Shown: piece by piece, positions 45,869 to 55,373 of the stretch
Layout: each line of letters starts with the position of its first letter
Position numbering within the stretch: position 1 is the first letter of the stretch
Origin: Euryodendron excelsum
Taxonomy: Eukaryota > Streptophyta > Magnoliopsida > Ericales > Pentaphylacaceae
Length of the DNA stretch: 64,000 nt
Assembly: GCA_033060915.1 (NCBI GenBank)
Contig: CM065381.1
Coordinates: 50,515,836 to 50,579,835, forward strand
Direction of reading: 5' to 3'
Notes under the pieces: generated by a model
What the model saw: the letters and a program-made list of their open reading frames with translations, nothing else
Told to the model about the DNA's origin: nothing
The model's database searches: none
Made by a program: the position numbers and the translations under genes

Positions 45869-46549
45869 TGTTGAGTCAATGCCTTGATTTTGATGATAAC
45901 AAAACATGGTTAAATGATCTAATAATTCTACTTAGTGTACAGATGAATTATTAATTAGATCTTGACTTGAAGCTTATCATAATAGAGGATTTATGATGAA
46001 AAGCATGATGAAGTGATGTATTCTACAATGGTGATTTTATAAGAGAATGAAGATGATGGATATCAAAGAAGAAGAATGAAAATGATCAAAGTCTTGATTT
46101 AAAAGATTGAAGACTTTGAGTACTTGAAGATATCTTGCAAGAATGGAAAAAGGAGAGACCAACTCAAAAACATAAAAGCTTTCTTGATAGATGTAAAGAT
46201 GTCTTGAAGACATGGAAGGAATCACAAGATTTGGAAAGCTTTCTTGAGTTGTTGAAGTCCATGGAGAAGCCATGTTGATTGAAGAAATGAAGATTCTAAG
46301 TCATGGAAGCTCTCTTGAAGATATTGAAGAAGACTTGAATCAATGGATGAAGCTATGATAATGGAAGAGCCCTACAAGTGATGAAAATGAAGAAAACTCA
46401 CCTTGAATGGATTGAAGATGTTCTTGGAGTCATCTAATCTTGAAGAAGTGTTTGCAAGCTTTAAAAAGCCTATTTAGATGATCCTTGAAGAGATTAGAAG
46501 CTTTGAAAAAGGTTGAAGAAAAGTTGCAAAAATATGGGTTTTGGTAAAA

Positions 46550-46870
46550 AGAGTCGACCCCTCAAGTTAAAAGAGCCGACTCATTCGAACAGAGCCTTGG
46601 AATTCTGCTGGAAGCTTAAAAGAGTCGACTCCTGGCCAAAAAGAGTCGACTCATTGCAACAGAGAACAAACAATTCTGCAGACTGCTGAAAAGAGTCGAC
46701 TCCTGGCCAAAAAGAGTCGACTCATTGCAACAGAGAACAAACAATTCTGCAGACTGCTGAAAAGAGTCGACTCCTGGGACAAAAGAGTCGACTCATTTGG
46801 ACAGAAACTTGAAAAATCTGCTGAAATGCAAAAAGAGTCGACTCATTGTGAAAAGAGTCGACTCCTAGAC
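46550..46870 (+). repeat. GAGTCGACTC palindrome array in Sirevirus U3 (5' LTR)
   Basis: About ten copies of AAAGAGTCGACTC, alternately followed by CTGGCC/CTGGGA or ATTGCAACAGAG/ATTTGGACAG. Most contain the perfect 10 bp palindrome GAGTCGACTC; 46551 and 46569 are degenerate. Copies come in pairs about 19 bp apart, the pairs about 69-73 bp apart. The array ends about 95 bp before the TATA box. The 3' LTR has one fewer pair. Confidence 0.9.
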
Positions 46871-46962
46871 TCTAACGGCTAGTTTTCTGACAGACGGTAT
46901 GGGCACAAACACAACCAAATCTTCTCCCATACTTCTCCAACGGCTAGAATCGATCCATACCT

Positions 46963-46970
46963 ATATATAT
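46963..46970 (+). promoter_or_regulatory. TATA box of the Sirevirus 5' LTR
   Basis: TATATATAT in CATACCTATATATATGAG, followed by a leader with CAATTATACC. The same box is at 56417-56425 in the 3' LTR. Confidence 0.7.
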
Positions 46971-47611
46971 GAGATATATACAGCTTCAAAGAAGAAGAGT
47001 AGAGCAATTATACCATTCATATCAAGTGCATCAAAGCTGAAAATCACCTGCACCTAACTGTTACATATTCTTGCTGAGTGTTTAAAGTTATCCATTGAGT
47101 TGTATTCATTTGTATACTTACTAGGAGAGTCACTCTTTGTATAATCTTCATTTATTCTTGTTTGGGTGGGTTTGTAACCTTGTAAGTTTAAGTGTTCTTG
47201 GGAAAAACACTTGTAAGTTTAAGAGAAGCTTGGACAAAATCTCTTGGGTTTTGAAAGCTTGGGAAGAAGCTTTTGTAAAGAGTGAGCTGGGCACTCGTGG
47301 CATAACCAGCGGCTGTGTAAGGTGTATTGCATAGTGGAATTCCTTCGAAAGGATCGAAGAAGAGAGGACGTAGGCAAAGTTGGCCGAACCTCTATAAATC
47401 TGGTGCATATTTCTTCTGCCTCTGTTTTGCTTACTTGCTCATTATGCATGCTTGCAAATACTTGCTCTAATGAACACTTCATTTGCTTGATACATATACT
47501 TTGATTATTTGTTACTAAAATCCATAAACGATTTTTAGTTGAAACTCTTGTTAAAAATTCTATAAAACCCAATTCACCCCCCCTCTTGGGTTGCCTACTT
47601 GGGCCAACAAT

Positions 47612-47623
47612 TGGTATCAGAGC
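47612..47623 (+). promoter_or_regulatory. Sirevirus primer binding site (initiator Met tRNA)
   Basis: TGGTATCAGAGC, the standard complement of the plant initiator-Met tRNA 3' end, starts three bases after the LTR end (CAACA, A, T). Confidence 0.95.
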
Positions 47624-47665
47624 TAGTACTCTAGTTTAAAGGCTTAACATCCTTAGAGTTGATCC

Positions 47666-49210
47666 ATGGCAACCATGTTTGGAAGCTCTCTAGGTGAGGG
47701 TCAATCCACTAATAGACGTCCAATGTTTAATGGTACAAACTACAACTATTGGAAGAATAGAATGAGGATTTATATTCAATCTGTTGATTATGAGTTATGG
47801 ATGATTATCGTTAATGGTCCTAAAACTCCCAGCAAAGTTATTGAAAGAGAAGTTATCCCCAAACCTGAAAATGAATGGGATGAGAATGACATGAAGCTTA
47901 TGCAATCTAATGCTAAGGCTTTGAATATCTTATATTGTGCATTAGATCCAAATGAGTTCAATAGAATTTCTACCTGTGAATCTGCCAAAGAAATTTGGGA
48001 CAGACTTGAAGTAACTCATGACGGAACAAATCAGGTCAAGGAGTCAAAAATTAACATTCTTGTGCATAACTATGAATTATTTAGAATGAAATCTGATGAG
48101 TCTATAACTAAGATATTCACTAGATTTACTGACATTGTAAATGGCTTAAAGTCTCTTGGAAAAGTGTATCCTAATAGTGAACAGGTGAGAAAAATCTTAA
48201 GATCACTGCCAAAGACATGGGAAGCAAAGGTGACAGCCATTCAAGAAGCTAAAGACCTCAACATTCTACCTCTTGAAGAACTTCTTGGCTCTCTTATGAC
48301 TTATGAGCTAACCCGAAAACAGAATGCTCAAGAAGAAGAGGACAAGAAAAAGAAGTCTGTTGCATTCAAGACCACCACATCAGAAAATGAATCTGGAAGT
48401 GAAGAAGAAGATGAGGAAGATCTTGCTCTCATCACAAGAAAATTCAAGAGATTCATGAGAAGAAGGTGGAAGGGAGGAAAGAAGATTGAAGCAAAGGGTG
48501 AGTCCAACAACAAGGATTCTACCATCATATGCTACGAATGCAAAAAGCCAGGACACATGAGAAATGAGTGTCCTCAGCTAAAAAAGAAAGGAAAGAAAGA
48601 AAGAGGGAAGAAGGCTCTAGCTGCAACATGGAGTGACAGTGAGGATTCAAGCTTAGATAAATCTGAAACTCATGAAGTAGCCAACCTATGTCTTATGGCA
48701 CATGAAGAAGAAACAGAGGTAACTAATTCTGATTTTTCTTTTAATGAATTGCAAGATGCTTTTGATGATTTGATAGTTGAATTTAAAAAGCTAAGCATCA
48801 AAAACAATCTTCTCAAGAATATGGTATTCACTCTCACAGAAGAAAGTGAAGAGTTACAAAATGAAAATGACATCTTGAAAAATGAAAACTCTGTTTTAAA
48901 AGAAAAAGTCACTGATTTAGAAAAATCTCTTTCTAAATGTGTCAATGGAAGAGATAAACTTAATATTATGCTTGGAAAACAAAATTGCTCTCTTGACAAG
49001 GCTGGAATAGGTTACAATGTTTTTAAACATAAAAAGTTTTCAAAAGCACCAATCACATGCTTCTATTGTCATAAGAGAGGTCACTTTGCAAATCAATGTT
49101 TTCTTATACAACAATCTCATGTTGTCAAGAAAGCTTGGGTTCCAAAAGGAACATTGAAGACTAACTCCACTGGACCCAAGATGATTTGGGTACCAAAGGT
49201 CAAAGGTTGA
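47666..49210 (+). CDS. gag: Sirevirus Gag (514 aa)
   Basis: ATG at 47666 is the first in-frame start after the PBS, and the product ends at TGA 49208-49210. Residues 10-40 (GTNYNYWKNRMRIYI, DYELW) begin the copia-type capsid domain. Residues 100-230 hold the retrotransposon gag helices (EIWDRLEVTHDGTNQVKESK). An acidic-basic stretch of 235-285 is followed by two C-x2-C-x4-H-x4-C zinc knuckles, CYECKKPGHMRNECP near residue 289 and CFYCHKRGHFANQCF near 465, separated by a coiled-coil-like segment. The double knuckle and long linker fit Sireviruses. It packages RNA and forms the particle. No internal stop is seen. Pol follows in the +1 frame. Confidence 0.93.
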   Translation: MATMFGSSLGEGQSTNRRPMFNGTNYNYWKNRMRIYIQSVDYELWMIIVNGPKTPSKVIEREVIPKPENEWDENDMKLMQSNAKALNILYCALDPNEFNRISTCESAKEIWDRLEVTHDGTNQVKESKINILVHNYELFRMKSDESITKIFTRFTDIVNGLKSLGKVYPNSEQVRKILRSLPKTWEAKVTAIQEAKDLNILPLEELLGSLMTYELTRKQNAQEEEDKKKKSVAFKTTTSENESGSEEEDEEDLALITRKFKRFMRRRWKGGKKIEAKGESNNKDSTIICYECKKPGHMRNECPQLKKKGKKERGKKALAATWSDSEDSSLDKSETHEVANLCLMAHEEETEVTNSDFSFNELQDAFDDLIVEFKKLSIKNNLLKNMVFTLTEESEELQNENDILKNENSVLKEKVTDLEKSLSKCVNGRDKLNIMLGKQNCSLDKAGIGYNVFKHKKFSKAPITCFYCHKRGHFANQCFLIQQSHVVKKAWVPKGTLKTNSTGPKMIWVPKVKG

Positions 49211-49226
49211 GTTGCTTGTTTTGTAG
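49208..49226 (+). promoter_or_regulatory. Gag-pol junction
   Basis: The gag stop TGA (49208-49210) is followed by TTGCTTGTTTTGTAG|GTGTG. Pol is open from 49227 in the +1 frame relative to gag and has no ATG before the protease motif. Pol must therefore come from a frameshift, from splicing into the acceptor-like TTTTGTAG, or the copy is broken here. The sequence alone does not decide. Confidence 0.5.
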
Positions 49227-52200
49227 GTGTGTCTTCAAGCCAACTCCAAAAAGGATCAATGGTACTTGGACAGTGGTTGTTCAAGACATATGACTGGAGA
49301 TGAAACTCAATTCACTTCTCTCACACCAAAAGATGGAGGATTGGTCACTTTTGGAGATAATAGCAAAGGCAAGATCATCGGTACAGGTAGTATTGGTAAA
49401 AATTCTTCAACTTCTATTGAGAATGTTCTACTTGTTAAAGGACTTAAACACAACCTATTAAGCATTAGTCAATTGTGTGACAAAGGTTGCAAAGTAGTGT
49501 TTGAATCATCTAAATGTAATGTAGTAAACATAAATGATAACAAGATCATATTGACTGGTCATAGACAAGGCAATATTTACACTTTCAACTTAAATGAATT
49601 ATCTTCTTGTAAGATCAAATGCCTTGCTGCTGTGAGCAAAGAGGATAGTTGGTTGTGGCATAGAAGGCTTGGTCATATTAGTATGAGCATTATTTCAAAA
49701 ATTTCTAAAAATGAGTTAGTAAATGGTCTTCCCAAACTCAATTTTGAAAAAGACAAAACTTGTGATGCATGTCAAATGGGAAAACAAACCAGAGTATCTT
49801 TTAAATCTACCAACATGCTCTCTACTTCTAGACCACTTCAACTATTGCATATGGATTTGTTTGGACCAACTAGAACTCTAAGCTTAGCTGGTAAACAATA
49901 TGCTCTTGTCATTGTTGATGATTACTCAAGGTTTACATGGACATTCTTTCTAGCTCACAAAAATGAAACAATTGTTTTCTTTATCAAATTTTGTAAAAAG
50001 GTTCAAAACGAAAAAGGATTTACAATCACAGCAATTAGGACTGACCATGGTGGTGAGTTTGATTGCAAACCTTTTGAAACATATTGTGATGAAAATGGTT
50101 TTGAACATAACTTTTCAGCACCTAGAACTCCTCAACAAAATGGAGTTGTTGAAAGGAAAAACAGGACTTTGGAAGAAATGGGGAGAACAATGCTTTGTGA
50201 AAACAATTTGCCAAAATATTTTTGGGCTGAAGCTGTTAACACAGCTTGCTATGTGTTAAACAGAGTTTTGGTAAGAAAATTTTTAAATAAAACCCCATAC
50301 GAGCTTTGGAAAAACAAGAAACCAAATGTTTCATATTTTAGAGCTTTTGGATGTAAATGCTTTGTGTTAAATAATAACAAGGACAACCTTGGTAAATTTG
50401 ATACAAAATCTGATGAAGCTATCTTTCTAGGATATTCCTCACATAGCAAGGCTTATAGAGTTTACAATAAGAAAACCTTAGTTGTTGAAGAATCAATTCA
50501 TGTTACTTTTGATGAACTAAACTCTTTGTCTAGAAAGGCTGTGAATGATGATATAGATGATGTGGAGAAGAACTTGGATAAGATGAACATTGATCAAACT
50601 CAAAATGAAGCTTCACCACATGACAAAGGAAATCAAGATGACTCCTCAAGCCAACAAAATGAGAATGAAGGATTGCCAAAGGAGTGGAAATTTGTCCACA
50701 ACCATCCAACAGAGCAAATACTAGGTGATCCATCACAAGGGGTAAGAACAAGATCATCTCTTAGAAATATGTGTAATCATCTTGCTTTTCTTTCACAAAT
50801 AGAACCAAAATGTTTTCAAGATGTTGAAAATGATGAGTCATGGATTATGGCCATGCAAGAAGAATTAAACCAATTTGAAAGGAATAAGGTTTGGAATCTT
50901 GTTCCTAGACCTAAAGATCATCCTGTAATTGGAACCAAATGGGTGTTCAGAAACAAGATGGATGAATCTGGAACCATTATTAGAAACAAGGCTAGACTTG
51001 TAGCTCAAGGCTATAGTCAAGAAGAAGGTATTGATTTTGATGAGACGTATGCACCTGTAGCTAGATTAGAAGCTATTAGAATGTTGCTTGCATTTTCATG
51101 TTTCGAGAATTTCAAACTCTATCAAATGGATGTGAAGAGTGCATTCTTGAATGGTTTTATTTCTGAAGAGGTGTATGTTGAACAACCTCCTGGCTTTGAA
51201 AATCCTATATTTCCAGAACATGTTTTCAAACTTACTAAAGCATTATATGGTTTAAAGCAAGCTCCAAGGGCCTGGTATGAAAGGCTAAGCAAATTTTTAA
51301 CCGAAAATGATTTTACGAGAGGAAAGGTTGATACAACTCTTTTTATAAAGGTTAAAAATCATGACATGTTGCTTGTGCAAATTTATGTTGATGACATTAT
51401 GTTTGGCTCTACTAATGAAAAGCTTTGCAAAGAATTTGCTAAGTGTATGCAGGGTGAGTTTGAGATGAGCATGATAGGTGAGCTCAATTACTTCCTTGGA
51501 CTTCAAATCAAACAATCAAGGAAAGGAATTTTCATTAACCAAGCTAAGTACATCAAAGATCTACTCAAGAAGTTTGGGCTGGAAAATGCGAAACCATTGG
51601 GCACTCCTATGAATACTTCAACAAAACTTGACAGTGATGAGAAAGGTATTTCGGTAGATACCAAGCTATATAGAAGTATGATAGGCTCATTGCTCTACTT
51701 GACTGCTAGTAGGCCTGATATTATGTTTAGTGTATGTTTGTGTGCTCGATTTCAAACTAATCCAAAGGAATCACATGTTGTTGCTGTTAAACAAATATTT
51801 AGATACCTTAAGCACACACCTAATCTTGGATTGTGGTATCCTAAAAACACATCCTTGAACTTAATTGGTTATTCAGATGCTGATTATGCTGGTAGCAAAG
51901 TTGATAGAAAAAGCACTAGTGGATCTTGTCAATTTCTTGAAAATATGCTTGTTTCATGGTCTAGTAAGAAACAAAACTCTGTTGCACTTTCTACAGCCGA
52001 GGCTGAGTATATTGCAGCCGGAAGTTGTTGTGCACAAGTGCTTTGGATAAAACATCAATTAGAAGACTTTGGTTTAACATTTGAACATATTCCAGTTAGA
52101 TGTGATAACACAAGTGCCATCAATCTGACTAAAAACCCTATTCAACACTCTCGCACAAAGCACATTGAGATTAGACATCATTTTATACGTGATCATGTGC

Positions 52201-52331
52201 AAAAAGGTGACATCTTGCATGATTTTGTGAGTACTGAACATCAACTTGCAGATATATTCACAAAACCCTTGAATGAAGATAGGTTTTGTATGATTAGGAG
52301 AGAATTGGGAATGAGCAACCCTTTATCTTGA
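49227..52331 (+). CDS. pol: Sirevirus Pol: protease, integrase, RT, RNase H (1,034 codons)
   Basis: Open from just after TAG 49224-49226 to TGA 52329-52331; the first codon is GTG, so the given start is only the frame limit. Protease: [14 protein letters not shown] near residue 12. Integrase: H-H-C-C zinc region from [14 protein letters not shown] near residue 141 to CDACQMGK, then the D,D-35-E core with [15 protein letters not shown] and [15 protein letters not shown] near residues 560-800: [52 protein letters not shown] and the active site YVDD near 720. RNase H near 880-990: [35 protein letters not shown]. Copia order and wording match the SIRE clade. All catalytic residues are present and there are no stops, so the enzyme could work if expressed. 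Confidence 0.95.
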   Translation: MCLQANSKKDQWYLDSGCSRHMTGDETQFTSLTPKDGGLVTFGDNSKGKIIGTGSIGKNSSTSIENVLLVKGLKHNLLSISQLCDKGCKVVFESSKCNVVNINDNKIILTGHRQGNIYTFNLNELSSCKIKCLAAVSKEDSWLWHRRLGHISMSIISKISKNELVNGLPKLNFEKDKTCDACQMGKQTRVSFKSTNMLSTSRPLQLLHMDLFGPTRTLSLAGKQYALVIVDDYSRFTWTFFLAHKNETIVFFIKFCKKVQNEKGFTITAIRTDHGGEFDCKPFETYCDENGFEHNFSAPRTPQQNGVVERKNRTLEEMGRTMLCENNLPKYFWAEAVNTACYVLNRVLVRKFLNKTPYELWKNKKPNVSYFRAFGCKCFVLNNNKDNLGKFDTKSDEAIFLGYSSHSKAYRVYNKKTLVVEESIHVTFDELNSLSRKAVNDDIDDVEKNLDKMNIDQTQNEASPHDKGNQDDSSSQQNENEGLPKEWKFVHNHPTEQILGDPSQGVRTRSSLRNMCNHLAFLSQIEPKCFQDVENDESWIMAMQEELNQFERNKVWNLVPRPKDHPVIGTKWVFRNKMDESGTIIRNKARLVAQGYSQEEGIDFDETYAPVARLEAIRMLLAFSCFENFKLYQMDVKSAFLNGFISEEVYVEQPPGFENPIFPEHVFKLTKALYGLKQAPRAWYERLSKFLTENDFTRGKVDTTLFIKVKNHDMLLVQIYVDDIMFGSTNEKLCKEFAKCMQGEFEMSMIGELNYFLGLQIKQSRKGIFINQAKYIKDLLKKFGLENAKPLGTPMNTSTKLDSDEKGISVDTKLYRSMIGSLLYLTASRPDIMFSVCLCARFQTNPKESHVVAVKQIFRYLKHTPNLGLWYPKNTSLNLIGYSDADYAGSKVDRKSTSGSCQFLENMLVSWSSKKQNSVALSTAEAEYIAAGSCCAQVLWIKHQLEDFGLTFEHIPVRCDNTSAINLTKNPIQHSRTKHIEIRHHFIRDHVQKGDILHDFVSTEHQLADIFTKPLNEDRFCMIRRELGMSNPLS

Positions 52332-52824
52332 ATGCTTAGATGTCTATATATGTTTGATAAATGCATAAGTATCCTTGAAATTGATTACAGACTTGTTTGA
52401 TGCATTTCATGGCTTTTAAAAACACATCTTTGCATTTCTGGAGAAAAAGAGTCGACTCATGCCCCAAAAGAGTCGACTCCTGGACTCTGGAATCAGCCCC
52501 AGATGTCCTCTGTCGAAAAGAGTCGACTCCTCCTGGCAAAAGAGTCGACTCATTTGAACAGAGAGCTCAGGAAGCTTTCTTCGCTCAAAAAGAGTCGACC
52601 CTTTTTAACCATGAGTCGACTCATTTAAGTTAAAACTACTTTAAAACTGTAACACCCCTGTTTTATTCAAATCATTCCACCGTTTCAAATTTCTCTCTTC
52701 TTTCACGATCAACCGCCATCTCCACTTCCAACCACCGAAAAACTCTCCCTCAATCCTTACCCAACCTATATTTGATCATCCTAGAGTCTTTCTAACTTCC
52801 TTCAACCGTCATTTGCAACCTTCC
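52332..52824 (+). other. Spacer between pol and the third ORF, with six palindromes
   Basis: Contains six GAGTCGACTC-type sites (52447, 52466, 52518, 52540, 52590, 52610; the fifth is degenerate) with LTR-like tails such as CTCATTTGAACAGAG and CTCCTGG. Short frames here are chance frames. No TATATA box is seen after the sites; an AT-rich TTTAAGTTAAAACTACTTTAAAA follows at about 52624. Confidence 0.8.
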
Positions 52825-53166
52825 ATGGCTCCTAAATCTGCTCCATCGAAGAAAGGCAAGAAAGCCCTAAAAGAGCCGACTCCCATATCCAAGAGAGGAA
52901 CGAAGAGGAAGACTAAAGGGGACTCTTCTAAGCTTTCAAAGAGGAGAAAAGGGAAGCAAACTGAGGAGGAGGAAGATGTATTTCTTGACAACACCATTTA
53001 CTTTGAGAAGAAATCAAATCAAGATAAGTATGAGAAAATTTTCTCTTTTAGAGTCATTTTAAATGGAAGATGGATAGATTATGCTTTCTTTGCTAAAGAG
53101 AAGTTTGCATTTGAACCAAAATTTGAAGTCCCTTGGTTGGAAATCTATTACTTTGTTAAAGGATGA
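52825..53166 (+). pseudogene. Third (env-like) ORF, N-terminal part before the frame break
   Basis: ATG 52825 (MAPKSAPSKKGKKALKEP) opens a basic N-terminus of about 55 residues with several Lys/Arg clusters, then KYEKIFSFRVILNGRWIDYA and VPWLEIYYFVK. The frame meets TGA at 53164-53166, and the same product continues in the +1 frame from about 53160. The position between pol and the 3' LTR is that of the env-like ORF of SIRE1-type elements. No signal peptide or clear transmembrane segment is seen here, so an envelope role is not supported. A single extra base in AAAGGATGATG would explain the break. Confidence 0.75.
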
Positions 53167-54427
53167 TGTATATCCTGAAATTGGTGGACAATTCTATGCC
53201 CATGTAGAAAAGGAAACTGGAGAAGTAAATGTGATTAGTTATGTGAAGGGTGAAACCATTACCCTTACTAAAGGAGTGATTTGTCAAATTTTAAAAATTG
53301 GTAGTGGTGGGCAAATGGACAAGAAAGATGTTAGTAGAAAGACTGCTTTATCTGCTTTACTAGGAAAGGAAATTACTGATGATTCATTCCAACCCATGGC
53401 CAATGAGTTGCCTTTGGAACTGAGATTGGTGCATCACTTTATTTGTCATATTCTCATTCCTAAAGGTGGGAAGTTTGACTACATCACTGAAAGGGAATTG
53501 TTTTTCCTCTGGGCTTATTTGACAGACACTAAAATTGATTTGCCTGAGTTTATTTTAGAGCACATTGTCAAAGCCTCAAGAACCAAAGTTAGCCTACCCT
53601 ATGGGATCCTCTTGACAAAAATTTTTAAACACTTCAAGATAGATTTAAGGGGTGAAAAGCACAGAACTCCTGATTCTAATTCAGATGAGTACAATCAGAA
53701 AACTTTGTCAAGGATGGGCTATCACTTCAACCCACAGAGCAAGACCTGGACTCCTAGAAAAGAGAAACACATTGATAGTGGGACTCCTGGAATTGAATCC
53801 ACTGAAAGAGGTGAACCTTCCAGTGCCATACCAGAAAGTGGTGAACCCTCTAGACCTGCCTCTTCTCCTACTCCAAGGGAACTCTTTCCGATGAGCATTG
53901 TTCCAGGTGGCCAATCAGTAGATATGAGTATTTTGATGAGCATGGTAAGAGACTTGAAAAGGCATCAAGAAGAGATGTTCACCAAATTGGATAAGAAAAT
54001 TGATAATGGGGCAACTAGATTATTCTTTGTTGAAAAGAAGGTAAGAGAATTGAGCAAGGCCTTTGTGTCTGAAGGAACCAAAATCAGAGAAAAAGTTGCC
54101 AATGACATTGCTCTTTCCACTGAGCATATTGGCAAATACATGAAGAAGCTGGTGGGAGACCAATACCAGCCTCTTTTCCCTTCAGCAGCAGAATTTGCAG
54201 CAGAGGACTCAAGTACAGATGAGTTGGAAGGATCCAATGGAAGGGAGCATACCTCTTCTCAGCCATCACCTGCAGACCCCTCTGATCCCCTTGACCAAAC
54301 TCCTCCAAAGTCTTCTGTTGCTCCTCACAAATATGGCCTGAGACAAAGACCTTCAAGCAGCAAATTTTCAAACACTGCTGATAATCCAGTTGATCTCTCT
54401 CAAACCCCTTCTCCCAAAAGAAAATGA
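53081..54427 (+). CDS. Third (env-like / Transposase_32-type) ORF, main part
   Basis: Open to TGA 54425-54427; the true coding part starts at about 53162 after the frame break, giving about 420 residues. DVYPEIGGQFYAHV, KGVICQILKIGSG, PKGGKFDYITERELFFLWAY and IDLPEFILEHIVKASRTKVS resemble the putative plant transposon protein domain (PF20167 type) that plant LTR elements carry. Later residues are Ser/Pro-rich, contain a helical segment (MVRDLKRHQEEMFTKLDKKI) and end in GLRQRPSSSKFSNTADNPVD. No hydrophobic membrane anchor is seen. The function is not known. Domain assignment is by eye. Confidence 0.75.
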   Translation: MLSLLKRSLHLNQNLKSLGWKSITLLKDDVYPEIGGQFYAHVEKETGEVNVISYVKGETITLTKGVICQILKIGSGGQMDKKDVSRKTALSALLGKEITDDSFQPMANELPLELRLVHHFICHILIPKGGKFDYITERELFFLWAYLTDTKIDLPEFILEHIVKASRTKVSLPYGILLTKIFKHFKIDLRGEKHRTPDSNSDEYNQKTLSRMGYHFNPQSKTWTPRKEKHIDSGTPGIESTERGEPSSAIPESGEPSRPASSPTPRELFPMSIVPGGQSVDMSILMSMVRDLKRHQEEMFTKLDKKIDNGATRLFFVEKKVRELSKAFVSEGTKIREKVANDIALSTEHIGKYMKKLVGDQYQPLFPSAAEFAAEDSSTDELEGSNGREHTSSQPSPADPSDPLDQTPPKSSVAPHKYGLRQRPSSSKFSNTADNPVDLSQTPSPKRK

Positions 54428-55373
54428 AGACCTCTGCCTTTGAACTTCCTATTTTCTGTTTTGAACAAGACATTTTCTAAAGCATCATGTAATATGTTTG
54501 TGGATGGTTCTTTTTGTTAAACTCTTTCAATATTTCTTTATGAATGAATGGTGTGTTTTGAATCTCTTTATCTTAACATTGCTATCTCATTTGTGTTTGG
54601 TTGAATGAATGATTGCTTTAACAATGCTGAATGAATGATTGCTTTAACTGTCTTAGTAAATGATCTTCACATAAACATCATTGTCTTCTATTTTTTTTTG
54701 CTATTGTACCTGTCTCTTTTTCTCCATCTATTACTCCTCTTTTTGAGGATTTGACAAAAAGGGGAGCAATTTTTCTCAAAAAGATCAAAAGGAGAGAAAA
54801 CACTCCTCAATGCACTACCATGAATTATATCATAAGGCATCAACTGCAAAGGAAAGGGGGAGCATTGGTTTAATGAAGTTGAAGCAGTAAGAAGCATCCA
54901 ATGCTATAAATGCACATGAACCTGCTTCAATGGATCTTCAACCATCAAACTCTCAAACACCAAGTACAAAAGCAAGGGGGAGCAAATGATTGGTATAAAA
55001 ATCTCATTTTCTCTAAATTTTTTTGCTATTGCAAGTTATTGAGCCTCTTCGAGTTTTGAGCATACTGTCTGTACTCTTAAAAGTTTTTTTTTTTTTTTTT
55101 TTTTGTCATTTCATAGAAAACTCCTTCATTAAGGGGGAGAAATTTCCTTATTTGGACTATGATTCCCCATTTTTCATTCCAAATTTGCATACCTTTTTGA
55201 TTGATTAACAAAAAGGGGGAGATAATAAATACTTGTGAAAAATATATTGAAATGGGAAGAAAACTGTGGACATTTGAAGTCTCATACTTCTAATACATAT
55301 TAATCCTCATGTTTTATATTGAGCTTAATTGCATATATTTTTAATGTTTTGTCATCATCAAAAAGGGGGAGAT
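54428..55373 (+). other. Sirevirus 3' untranslated region with multiple polypurine tracts
   Basis: Six purine tracts of the AAAGGGGGAG type lie near 54757 (AAAAAGGGGAGCAA), 54853, 54973, 55131, 55210 and 55362. The last, AAAAAGGGGGAGAT, abuts the 3' LTR and should be the functional primer. Multiple PPTs upstream of the 3' LTR are a known Sirevirus feature. A T-run of about 22 is at 55083-55104, and GAATGAATGATTGCTTTAAC is repeated at 54602-54650. No coding region. Confidence 0.85.
55361..55373 (+). promoter_or_regulatory. Main polypurine tract of the Sirevirus
   Basis: AAAAGGGGGAGAT directly before the 3' LTR TG at 55374; it primes plus-strand DNA synthesis. Confidence 0.9.

Larger units (their letters stand above)
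45869..47609 (+). mobile_element. 5' LTR of a Sirevirus-type Ty1/copia element (1,741 bp)
   Basis: Starts TGTTGAGTCAATGCC and ends TTGGGCCAACA, with TG...CA ends. It matches 55374-57069 with no difference for the first 700 bp or so and about 14 substitutions after that, plus one repeat-unit indel and a C-run difference. U3 holds a palindrome array (46550-46870) and a TATATATAT box at 46963-46970. The short frames in it are antisense chance frames duplicated in both LTRs. Confidence 0.97.

Noticed and set aside
46037..46273. Identical 78-codon minus-strand frames at 46037-46273 and 55542-55778
   Set aside because: They are identical only because both lie in the two LTRs of one element. They run antisense to the element and no family is recognisable.
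46550..46870. Regular palindromic repeats that look like a CRISPR array
   Set aside because: They are 10 bp palindromes with short, repeated (not unique) spacers inside a plant LTR, and there are no cas genes.
47219..47572. A 117-codon minus-strand frame near the 5' LTR end, repeated at 56674-57027
   Set aside because: Antisense chance frame in the LTR, duplicated with it. No start context or domain supports it.
52825..54427. A functional viral-type envelope gene
   Set aside because: The position is right, but no signal peptide, fusion-like segment or membrane anchor is visible and the N-terminus is strongly basic. The resemblance is to a plant transposon protein domain, so only the term env-like is kept.
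54084..54473. A 129-codon minus-strand frame opposite the third Sirevirus ORF
   Set aside because: Shadow of the sense ORF; no recognisable motif.
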